NCBI GenBank assembly: GCA_035259145.1
Contig: DATFWQ010000159.1
Location: 1 to 6,584, forward strand
Reading direction: 5' to 3'
DNA from: CF-161 sp035259145
GTDB lineage: Bacteria > Chloroflexota > Dormibacteria > Dormibacterales > Dormibacteraceae
DNA: 6,584 bases
In this document: one piece after another, positions 1-5,553 of the stretch
Layout of the letters: the number at the start of each line of letters is the position of its first letter
Position numbering within the stretch: the stretch's first letter is position 1
Notes under the pieces: generated by a model
Told to the model about the DNA's origin: nothing
The model's database searches: none
Seen by the model: only the letters and a program-made list of their open reading frames with translations
Translations under genes and position numbers: made by a program

Positions 1-1248
1 GGCCGGGACGTCGCTGCTGGGCTCGTAGCTCAGCCTGACGGTGCCGTCCTGCTCCAGGGTGACCCGGTTGTCCGGCCGCGGCAGGTCCTCCGACGACAGC
101 CAGAAGTCCACCGCGTGATTCGCGATGTCGCGAAGGCTCCATGTCGGCGCGAGCCGCGTCTCACCGGGCCGCTCGCCGCGGTACATCTCGGGCTTCGACT
201 TGCCCAGCATCTGGATGTTGCCCATCGGGTACTCGAAGTCCGGGCCCTCGAAGTAGAAGTCGTTGACGGCGAGCGTCTTCTGGAACACGGTCGGATTCGG
301 CTCCATCGAGAGCGCCAGGACGGCCTGGCTGTTGTGGAACATGTAATTGCGCCCCACCTGGTCCGAGGCATTGCCGAGCCCGTTCGGGTGCCGGTCGTTC
401 GCCGAGGCAAGGAGGAGCCGGGCGCTGTTGGCGGCGCCGCAGGAGACCACGACGATGTCGCCGGCGAACGTCTCTTGTCGGCCGTCGCCCATCCTGGCCA
501 CGACCTCGGTGACGGCCGTCCCTGCCGCGTTGGTGTTCAGCTTGACCGCCTCGGCACCCGTGATCAGGGTGACGTTCCGGTACTCCAGCGCCGGCCGAAC
601 CGCGATCACCTCGGCGTCCGCCTTGGCGTGGAGCAGGCACGGGTAGCCGTCGAAGGCGTCGCAGCGGATGCACCGGCTGAACGGCGGGTCCGACTCGTCG
701 AGCATGAGTCCGCACGGTGCGTGGAACGGGTGGTAGCCGGCCCTGGCCAGGTCGTCGGAGAGCTGCTGGATGCGCGGCTCGTGCGACACCGGAGGGAACG
801 GATACGGAGCGCCAGGCGGCTCGGTCGGGTCCTCGCCGCGCGCGCCGTGGACCACGTACAGTCGCTCGGCACGGTCGTAGTACGCCTCCATGTCGTCGTA
901 GCCGAATGGCCAGGCGGGCGAGATCCCGCCGTAGTGGCGCAGCTCGCCGAAGTCCTCGCGCCGCAGCCGGTAGAGCGCCGCCCCGTACATCTTGGTGGCG
1001 CCGCCGACGAAGTAGTGGACCTGCGGCTGGAACGTCTCGCCGTTCTTGTCGCGCCACGTGTCCGGCGAGATGTACCGGTTCTCCACGAAGACGTCGGCCG
1101 TGGACCAGTTCTGGATCTCGCGGGGCAGCCAGGTGCCGCGCTCGAGGAAGAGGATGCGCTTCCCCGACGGCGCCAGCACCCGGCCCAGCGTGCCGCCGCC
1201 GGCCCCGGTGCCGATGATAACGACGTCGTAGCGGTTCGCTGCGTTCAT
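1..1248 (-). CDS. GMC-family FAD-dependent oxidoreductase, 3' end outside the window
   Basis: The first 416 codons of a glucose-methanol-choline (GMC) family flavoprotein run off the left edge. Translation gives a dinucleotide-binding fold at once: RYDVVIIG at residues 6-13, GTGAGGG at 13-19, and an acidic residue closing the second strand (LERG, 35-38) that would contact the FAD ribose. FVGGATKMYGAALYRLR (80-96) is the usual FAD-covering stretch. A cysteine cluster, CIRC then GYPC (193-204), and a late Rossmann strand VVVSCGAANSARLLL (266-280) follow. There is no signal peptide, so a cytoplasmic enzyme is expected. Relatives are usually about 500 residues, so the catalytic C-terminal His/Asn region is missing only because the window ends. 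The ATG at 1248 overlaps the preceding stop as ATGA, which supports translational coupling. The substrate is not readable from this part; a sugar, sugar acid or alcohol is the family expectation. It is the better-preserved of two GMC copies here. Confidence 0.93.
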   Translation of the reverse strand, partial: MNAANRYDVVIIGTGAGGGTLGRVLAPSGKRILFLERGTWLPREIQNWSTADVFVENRYISPDTWRDKNGETFQPQVHYFVGGATKMYGAALYRLRREDFGELRHYGGISPAWPFGYDDMEAYYDRAERLYVVHGARGEDPTEPPGAPYPFPPVSHEPRIQQLSDDLARAGYHPFHAPCGLMLDESDPPFSRCIRCDAFDGYPCLLHAKADAEVIAVRPALEYRNVTLITGAEAVKLNTNAAGTAVTEVVARMGDGRQETFAGDIVVVSCGAANSARLLLASANDRHPNGLGNASDQVGRNYMFHNSQAVLALSMEPNPTVFQKTLAVNDFYFEGPDFEYPMGNIQMLGKSKPEMYRGERPGETRLAPTWSLRDIANHAVDFWLSSEDLPRPDNRVTLEQDGTVRLSYEPSSDVPA

Positions 1249-1283
1249 TGCGTCACCCACGGGTCGTGCCAGCCGCCGTGTCC
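1245..1283 (-). repeat. Diverged second copy of the zwf 3' end
   Basis: Read on the minus strand, these 39 bases align without gaps to the last 39 bases of zwf (1523-1561), with 31 identities counted by eye. Both copies end in TGA, and both stops sit inside an ATGA overlap with a GMC start codon. The shared protein motif is HGGWH followed by PWV. The match extends from the coding end into the start of the following gene, so it reflects duplicated gene order rather than a convergent motif. Confidence 0.75.
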
Positions 1284-1304
1284 GCTGGTCAGGGCGTCGG
1301 CCGG

Positions 1305-1526
1305 GATTTGTGGCGGGAAGGACTTGCCGGCGGAGTCGTACGAGGTGTCCGGCGAGATGTAGCGGTTGTCGATGAAGACGGCGTCAGCGCGCCAGTTCTC
1401 GATCTCGCGGGGCAGCCAGTCACCCCGCTCCAGCAGCAGGATGTTCTTTCCGGACGGCGCGAGATGGCGGGCGAGCGTCCCGCCGCCGGCGCCGGTCCCG
1501 ATGATGATCACGTCGTAGCGGGTCAT
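1305..1526 (-). repeat. Diverged second copy of the GMC 5' end
   Basis: This is the GMC-derived part of the chimera. It corresponds to codons 6-77 of the full GMC gene (roughly 1018-1233) without gaps from RYDV onward, with 51 of 72 residues identical. The conserved blocks are the FAD-binding glycine loop, APSGK, LERG, WLPREI, NWS/R and NRYISPDT. The divergence shows the duplication is old, or that the two copies came from different relatives. The right end of this block is the zwf/GMC overlap and the left end is the deletion junction. Confidence 0.75.
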
Positions 1527-2965
1527 GACGCCACCCAGGGCCCGTGCCAGCCACCGTGACCGGCCACCAGCCTGTTGGCTGCGTCGGGGCCCCAGGAGCC
1601 AGGGGCATAGGGATGGACAGGCCCAGGAGCGTTGAGCAGGGGCTGGAAGACGCGCCAGCTTTCCTCGACGCTGTCCTGGCGCGTGAATCGCGAGGCATCG
1701 CCGTCCATAGCGTCGTGGAGGAGGACCTCGTACGGCGCCGGTCCCTCTCCACCTTCCTCCTTGAATTCCATGTCGAGGTGGATCAGCTCAGGGACCTGTG
1801 CGTACGCTCGCTTCGCGTCGAGCCTGATCCGAACCCCGGTCGCCGGGTCGAGCTTGACGATGAGCTGGCTCGGCTCCGGTAGGCGTTTACCGGCGGAGGC
1901 GAACCGCAGCCTTGGCGGATGCTTGAAGATCAGGCGCACCTCAGTCTGGGTCACCGGGAGGCGTTTACCCGTGCGAACGAAGAATGGTACCCCCGCCCAG
2001 CGCCAGTTCTCGATCTCCAACCGCAGAGCGGCGTAGGTCTCGGTCTTCGAATCTGGGACGACGCCCGCGATGGATCCGTATCCATCGTATTGGCCACGCA
2101 CGTAGTGCTTCGGGTCCGCGTCCGCCATGCTCCGAAACACGTCGTACTTGGCGTTCTTCAGGGTGACGGCGTCGTCGCCGGCGGGCGGATCCATCGCCGC
2201 CGCCGCGATCAGCTGCATCAGATGATTGACCACAACATCGCGGAGGGCGCCCACGGCGTCGTAGAAGCGGCCACGGTCCTCTACCCCGAATTGCTCCGCC
2301 ATCGTGAGCTGAACGCAGTCGATGTTGTGGCGGGTCCACACCGGCTCCAGCATGGTGTTGGCGAACCGCAGGTACAGCAACTCCCGGAGGCCCATCTTGG
2401 CCAGGAAGTGGTCGATCCGATACAGCTGGTCCTCGTCGATGTACTGGTGCAACTCGGCGGCCAGCTCTGATGCCGACGCACGGTCGTGCCCGAACGGCTT
2501 CTCGACCACGACCCGCGCCCCCTCCGTCAGGCCGGCCTCTGAGAGGCCTTTGACCACGGCGCCGAAGAGGAACGGAGGGACCTCCAGGTAGAAGACGGGT
2601 GTGCGAGCGCCGTCAATTGCCTTGGCCAGCCGTGTGTACGTCGCCGGGTCGGTGAAGTCCCCGCGCACATAGCTCAGGCGGTTGGCGAAGCGCTCGAACA
2701 CCTCTCGGTCCAGCTGCTCGCCTCCCGCCACGATCGCCTCCTGAGCGCGCCGCCGAAGATCCTGAGCAGTCCAGTCGTCGACGGCGGCGCCGACGATGGG
2801 GCAGTTCAGCAGCCCACGACCCTCCAGCTTGTAGAGGGCACGAAGGGTCATCTGCTTGGCGAGGTCGCCCGTGATCCCGAAGGCGACGAACACGTCACAT
2901 GGCCTGCCGCCCTGGACAGCCTTCGCTCCTTTAGCTGTCTTCGAGGGCTTTTCTTTCAGCTGCAT
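1523..2965 (-). CDS. zwf: Glucose-6-phosphate dehydrogenase (divergent)
   Basis: This enzyme oxidises glucose 6-phosphate to 6-phosphogluconolactone with NAD(P)+, the entry step of the oxidative pentose phosphate and Entner-Doudoroff pathways, in the cytoplasm. In the numbering from the GTG at 2971 (482 residues), the family blocks appear in order: FGITGDLAK nucleotide loop (31-39), EKPFGHD (157-163), substrate motif RIDHF (185-189), GALRDVVVNHLMQ with the probable catalytic histidine H250, VRTGKRLP (332-339), and the closing YAPGSWGP (455-462). The length is normal. I prefer the ATG at 2965 (480 residues): an AGGAGG lies 9 bases upstream of it but only 3 from the GTG. The N-terminus is an unusual lysine-rich leader. 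The substrate motif continues FLAKM where most homologues have YLGKE, and VVVNH replaces the common QNH, so this is a distant subgroup. It heads a unit with the chimera and the GMC gene through an ATGA overlap. Confidence 0.95.
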   Translation of the reverse strand: MQLKEKPSKTAKGAKAVQGGRPCDVFVAFGITGDLAKQMTLRALYKLEGRGLLNCPIVGAAVDDWTAQDLRRRAQEAIVAGGEQLDREVFERFANRLSYVRGDFTDPATYTRLAKAIDGARTPVFYLEVPPFLFGAVVKGLSEAGLTEGARVVVEKPFGHDRASASELAAELHQYIDEDQLYRIDHFLAKMGLRELLYLRFANTMLEPVWTRHNIDCVQLTMAEQFGVEDRGRFYDAVGALRDVVVNHLMQLIAAAAMDPPAGDDAVTLKNAKYDVFRSMADADPKHYVRGQYDGYGSIAGVVPDSKTETYAALRLEIENWRWAGVPFFVRTGKRLPVTQTEVRLIFKHPPRLRFASAGKRLPEPSQLIVKLDPATGVRIRLDAKRAYAQVPELIHLDMEFKEEGGEGPAPYEVLLHDAMDGDASRFTRQDSVEESWRVFQPLLNAPGPVHPYAPGSWGPDAANRLVAGHGGWHGPWVAS

Positions 2966-2974
2966 GAGCACTGG

Positions 2975-2980
2975 CCTCCT
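2975..2980 (-). promoter_or_regulatory. Shine-Dalgarno of zwf
   Basis: A perfect AGGAGG on the minus strand lies 9 bases before the ATG at 2965 and 3 bases before the in-frame GTG at 2971. Normal spacing favours the ATG and shortens the protein by two residues. No convincing -35/-10 pair was found just upstream. Confidence 0.7.
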
Positions 2981-3323
2981 CGACTTCTTTGCGTCTTCCC
3001 GCTGCCTTGAACGTTAGGAGGGATCAGCCGTCCGGGGCATCCTCTGGACGGATGAGACAGGCCCATCGCAATAAGAACAGCCCGGCCACTGCGGCGCAGT
3101 GCCAGGCATAGTTCACCGCCAAGAAGGATCACTGGTCGCGTCAGCTGAACCGGCGACGTGCCCCTGGGAACACGTCAGCCACAGGCGCGCCTGTGCTGCC
3201 CGCCCGAGGGCCAGCCAGATCATGAAGGCGTAAGCGATCGCTAGCGCATATCCGATCAGCCAGGCCAGCGCGTGTGCCCAGGCTAGGGGTGTGGATGTGT
3301 TCGAGGTCGTCGTGCGCGCTGAA
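2981..3323 (-). other. Gap between the BASS permease and zwf; possible decayed membrane-protein frames
   Basis: About 340 bases hold no confident gene. Two minus-strand frames are strikingly hydrophobic. One, ending at TGA 3113-3115, reads through a helix-like ALAWLIGYALAIAYAF starting near 3271, then turns polar; its only internal ATG is at 3223. The second (3116-3024, 30 residues from a GTG) carries AAVAGLFLLRWACLIRP and ends PEDAPDG. The two overlap out of frame by four bases, as expected for a frameshifted membrane-protein gene or two tiny ones. Neither has a Shine-Dalgarno. A 6-base inverted repeat (3028-3033 with 3046-3051, 12-base loop) lies near the end of the second frame but has no T run. 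Any zwf promoter should be in this gap. Confidence 0.35.
3024..3116 (-). CDS. Possible 30-residue single-helix membrane peptide (doubtful)
   Basis: The frame starts with GTG at 3116 and encodes NYAWHCAAVAGLFLLRW then ACLIRPEDAPDG, one plausible transmembrane helix with a charged C-terminus. The layout, a helix followed by an arginine-proline-glutamate tail, faintly recalls KdpF-type peptides. No kdpA, kdpB or kdpC follows, so I do not assign that name. It lacks a ribosome binding site and could be the tail of a broken gene that began in another frame upstream. Confidence 0.2.
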   Translation of the reverse strand: MNYAWHCAAVAGLFLLRWACLIRPEDAPDG

Positions 3324-4163
3324 TCAGGCGCCGCGGGCCCACTCCATCGCGACGATGGCCGGGACGAGCAATGCGATCAGGCCAACCGCGACCACACCTG
3401 CCGTCGCCTTCGGATCGGTGGGAAACGACTGGGTGGCGATCAACAGCGCTGGCCCCACCGCCCGCGACCCGGTCACCGTGCTTGTGACGCGACGCGATGG
3501 CTGGTCAGACCCACCGAGGACGTAACCCATCAGGAGCCCAATCAATACCAGAACCAAACCTGTCAGGATCGCGAACGATCCGATGAGCGTCAGGAGGGTG
3601 GTGAAGTCCACCACGACACTCGAAGCAATCACAAAGACCAGGGCGAGGGTCGAGAGCCTCGTCATCGAAGGTGCCCACTCAGCAGCTTCATGCTCGTACC
3701 GAGCCTTGATGGCCAGACCTATGCACAAAGGAAGTAGCACGTTAAGGAGCAATGTTGAAGCGACGTCGAGCGGCTTGATACTGACATGGCTGGGCATGAG
3801 GACTGCAGACCACAGGGGAATGGCAGCAATGTTCAACACGGAGAGGAGCACCACCAGGGAGACGGCAAGTGGCACGTCGCCGCGCCCGATTTGCGCAAAC
3901 TTCAGGGAGGCGGGTGCAGCTGAGGCAAACGCCACCAGCAAGATACCAGTGGCATAGCCTGGGTCGATGGAGACAACCTTGGTCAGGCCCCAGCCGATGA
4001 TGGGGACGACGATCAGATTGAGCGCTACGGCCATTGCCACGAGTCGCATTCGTTTGAAGGGCGCGAGGATCTGCAGTAGCGTGAATTGCATCCCCAAACC
4101 CAATGAAGTTGCCCACAGCATGATGACAAGGAACGCGCTGTTAATGGTATGAAGGATGGCCAT
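3324..4163 (-). CDS. BASS/SBF-superfamily permease (bile acid:sodium symporter-like)
   Basis: This is a 279-residue integral membrane protein with nine to ten hydrophobic segments: about 7-26, 41-64, 69-91, 97-122, 134-153, 169-191, 194-217, 226-246 and 255-274. The segment SAAPASLKFAQIGRGDVPLAVSL (81-103), followed by a long helix ending IAAIPL, matches the family's signature after the first repeat. BASS proteins usually couple sodium to uptake of organic anions. Here the helix that normally carries the sodium-site Glu and Gln reads TSTVTGSRAVGPALLIA (227-243), so classical sodium coupling is doubtful and the substrate is unknown. The frame is open to an ATG at 4208, but I chose the ATG at 4163 because AGGAGA lies 10 bases upstream. 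The gene stands alone, with gaps of about 300 and 350 bases on either side. It uses more A/T in third positions than the GMC gene, which hints at a different origin. Confidence 0.85.
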   Translation of the reverse strand: MAILHTINSAFLVIMLWATSLGLGMQFTLLQILAPFKRMRLVAMAVALNLIVVPIIGWGLTKVVSIDPGYATGILLVAFASAAPASLKFAQIGRGDVPLAVSLVVLLSVLNIAAIPLWSAVLMPSHVSIKPLDVASTLLLNVLLPLCIGLAIKARYEHEAAEWAPSMTRLSTLALVFVIASSVVVDFTTLLTLIGSFAILTGLVLVLIGLLMGYVLGGSDQPSRRVTSTVTGSRAVGPALLIATQSFPTDPKATAGVVAVGLIALLVPAIVAMEWARGA

Positions 4164-4173
4164 ATGGTGCTTG

Positions 4174-4179
4174 TCTCCT
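4174..4179 (-). promoter_or_regulatory. Shine-Dalgarno of the BASS permease
   Basis: AGGAGA on the minus strand lies 10 bases before the ATG at 4163. It is the reason for rejecting the longer reading from 4208, whose extra 15 residues (ITARRLSSGDKHH region) are polar and precede the first helix. Confidence 0.6.
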
Positions 4180-4463
4180 GATGACAGTCGGCGCGCTGTT
4201 ATGGCCAAGGCCCAACTCGCATCGCCGACGCCGCATCACAGGCAGGCGGTGGGGCCGCGTTGATAGCACGGCTGCCTCACCGCCGGCGCGGGTATCTCTT
4301 CGGCCGTAGGCGGCTGTGTGGTGACCTAGGTTCAATTAAGCCGTATATGAACCAGTAGACGCTCACAATGATCATTAGGAATAGGAGGGTGCCCTCTGTT
4401 CCGGCACGCGTTCGCCCATCTGCGCAAGGAGGGTAGAGCGACCGAGGAGAAGGTCCACAATGA
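4180..4463. other. Gap between the TDT transporter and the BASS permease; AT-rich patch and short hydrophobic frame
   Basis: About 280 bases carry no confident gene. The part 4331-4390 is clearly richer in A/T than its surroundings and is the likeliest place for the BASS promoter, although I could not settle on a -35/-10 pair. A minus-strand frame from ATG 4375 to TGA 4277 encodes 32 residues, starting IIVSVYWFIYGLIEP and then strongly basic. Its frame stays open and hydrophobic a little upstream (GTLLFL) without another start or any Shine-Dalgarno. On the plus strand, 4396-4467 reads as a charged 23-residue tail (HAFAHLRKEGRATEEKV) with no start codon. Confidence 0.3.
4277..4375 (-). CDS. 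Possible 32-residue membrane peptide (doubtful)
   Basis: The ATG at 4375 opens a frame whose first 14 residues are hydrophobic (IIVSVYWFIYGLI), followed by EPRS and a basic tail rich in Arg, Pro and Lys. The shape is that of a small single-pass membrane protein. It has no ribosome binding site, and it lies in the AT-rich patch that probably serves the next gene as a promoter. A chance hydrophobic frame in a T-rich strand is an equally good explanation. Confidence 0.18.
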   Translation of the reverse strand: MIIVSVYWFIYGLIEPRSPHSRLRPKRYPRRR

Positions 4464-4465
4464 CT

Positions 4466-4494
4466 AAAAACTATGCCGAGGCTCCCCCGCCGGC
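4466..4494 (-). terminator. Possible weak rho-independent terminator at the end of the TDT gene
   Basis: On the minus strand GCCGGC, a G-rich loop, and GCC-TC-GGC form a short bulged hairpin (4475-4494), followed by ATAG and five T residues (4466-4470). The stem overlaps the last codons of the TDT gene and is only six pairs with a bulge. If it works, it would separate the right-hand pair of genes from the BASS permease. Confidence 0.35.
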
Positions 4495-5553
4495 ATCAGC
4501 GCGCGAAAGCCACCATCGAGCGAATGTATCGAACGCGGCGATCAGCATAGCCACGAACGTGGCGGTCCACGAGGCGATCGCGAACCAGACCTCGATGTCT
4601 GCCACGGCCTGGAGAGGCCGCAGGCCGGCGACGGTGCCATACGACTGGCTGGCGGCCGCGTACATGCCGAGCGGGAACACCATGGCCCACAACGCCGTGT
4701 CGTAGCGAAGGGGGACGCGGCGGAGGACGTGCCGCCAGACGCCGAGCACCACCAGCAGCGGGATCCACCACGTCCCGAAGGCCCAGAGCATGAACCCGAC
4801 ATCCCTGACGAAGCCCGGGTGGACCGGGAGCCACTGAGCTGCGCCGAGCAGGTCGGCCGCGACCAGCACTGTGATCGCGGCGGCGCCCATGGTGATCCAG
4901 TAGTCGGGCCCCAGCTCCTCGGGAGTGAGGTCGACCAGCAGGAGCCTGGCGATCATAAGGGCCATCAGGAGCAGGTAGAGCACCGCGCCGGCGGCCCAGA
5001 CCCCGGTCGCCGCCAGCGCCAGCGCCTGGGCCTCGGGAGGGTGCGCCGGCGCAGCGACCGCGGCCGCCCCAGCGACCGACTGGGTGCCGACCACCCAGAC
5101 CAGCCACGTTCCGTTGACCGAACGCCAGGGAGTGCCGCCGCCAGGGTCGGTGACCAGGACGGCCACCAGCCCGTAGCTGAGTAGCAGCCAGGACGCCGCT
5201 GCCACCAGGCCCAGCGCCTCGGCCACAGGCGTCCAGCCAGCTGCAGATAGCCGAAGCGCCAGGAGGTTCGTGCCAGCCACGAACGTGAAGTACCCGAAGG
5301 CCTGCTCCGGAGATCTGGCGTCGCCGAGAGCGTGGCTGGGAAACACTAGCAGCCGCCAGCCCGTGAGCGCGCTCAGGATCGCGTACGCGGCAGCCGCGAC
5401 CACCAGGAACGCCAACGACAGCTTTCCCCGGCCGAGCTCGTCGGTCGCGATGGACAAGATGCCCGTGGCCATCACCATTGCGAACGCCGCGGGCGGCAGG
5501 CAAGCCACCTGGGCGAGGAGCCACAACAAACCGGGCCGACCATGGGCGATCAC
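4471..5553 (-). CDS. TDT/TehA/SLAC1-family transporter
   Basis: This is a polytopic inner-membrane protein of the tellurite-resistance/dicarboxylate transporter family, which also includes plant SLAC1 anion channels, the malate carrier Mae1 and the sulfite exporter Ssu1. From the GTG at 5553 (360 residues), LPPAAFAMVMATGILSIA (19-36) is the family's typical first helix. The second matching block, FGYFTFVAGTNLLALRL, is in helix 3 (86-102). Ten hydrophobic helices can be counted, ending with a helix at about 319-344 (IEVWFAIASWTATFVAML) and a Gly/Ala-rich tail, as expected for the fold. The reading frame is open without a stop to a GTG at 5763, with an ATG at 5637 and a GTG at 5562 between. The extra 70 residues resemble nothing in the family and have no good ribosome site, whereas GGTGA lies 5 bases before 5553. 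The start is therefore uncertain. It follows the molybdenum oxidoreductase gene on the same strand. The substrate is unknown; sulfite, nitrate or an organic acid are candidates. Confidence 0.85.
   Translation of the reverse strand: MIAHGRPGLLWLLAQVACLPPAAFAMVMATGILSIATDELGRGKLSLAFLVVAAAAYAILSALTGWRLLVFPSHALGDARSPEQAFGYFTFVAGTNLLALRLSAAGWTPVAEALGLVAAASWLLLSYGLVAVLVTDPGGGTPWRSVNGTWLVWVVGTQSVAGAAAVAAPAHPPEAQALALAATGVWAAGAVLYLLLMALMIARLLLVDLTPEELGPDYWITMGAAAITVLVAADLLGAAQWLPVHPGFVRDVGFMLWAFGTWWIPLLVVLGVWRHVLRRVPLRYDTALWAMVFPLGMYAAASQSYGTVAGLRPLQAVADIEVWFAIASWTATFVAMLIAAFDTFARWWLSRADAGGGASA

Larger units (their letters stand above)
1245..1526 (-). pseudogene. Chimeric remnant: GMC oxidoreductase N-terminus joined to a zwf C-terminal tail (93 codons)
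   Basis: This frame opens with a second GMC N-terminus (RYDVIIIGTGAGGG, then LERGDWLPREIENW and NRYISPDT). Aligned by eye with the full gene downstream, 51 of 72 residues match. At about codon 74, directly after FPPQI, similarity to GMC stops where the full copy continues HYFVGGATK. The last residues instead read SGHGGWHDPWVTQ, matching the end of the neighbouring glucose-6-phosphate dehydrogenase (AGHGGWHGPWVAS). It therefore looks like the scar of a deletion that fused a duplicated GMC gene to a duplicated zwf gene in frame. The ATG at 1526 overlaps the zwf stop (ATGA), and its own stop overlaps the next GMC start (ATGA). It carries half an FAD-binding motif and cannot be a working oxidoreductase. 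It could survive as a translational relay, or it may simply be decaying. An assembly error is possible but unlikely, because the copies differ at many positions. Confidence 0.85.

Noticed and set aside
161..1057. A 298-codon minus-strand frame inside the GMC gene.
   Set aside because: It is out of phase with the GMC reading frame, extremely rich in Arg, and contains no recognisable domain.
115..1362. A 415-codon open frame on the plus strand opposite the GMC genes.
   Set aside because: It is antisense to the GMC frame, crosses both the full gene and the chimera, has a composition typical of a shadow frame in GC-rich DNA (many Arg, Val, Ala and His), and shows no family motif.
3028..3051. Inverted repeat CCGTCC/GGACGG with a 12-base loop, considered as a terminator or operator.
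   Set aside because: Only six pairs, a long loop and no adjacent T run; expected by chance in GC-rich DNA.
3233..3242. Palindrome AGCGATCGCT.
   Set aside because: A single copy in a gap with no second occurrence noticed. It matches a known highly iterated motif core, but one instance carries no information.
4396..4467. A charged 23-residue plus-strand tail ending at TAA 4465-4467.
   Set aside because: It reads like a protein end, but no start codon with a ribosome site precedes it and an upstream TGA near 4369 closes the frame. Too short to claim.
4460..4705. A plus-strand ORF starting ATG at 4460 with a good GAGGAG about 9 bases upstream.
   Set aside because: The ribosome-site match is attractive, but the frame is antisense to the TDT C-terminus and its 81 residues look like a shadow translation without any motif.
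4496..5524. A 342-codon minus-strand frame overlapping the TDT gene.
   Set aside because: It lies entirely within the TDT gene in another phase. The TDT frame has ten clear helices and family motifs, while this one is Arg/Gly-rich with none.
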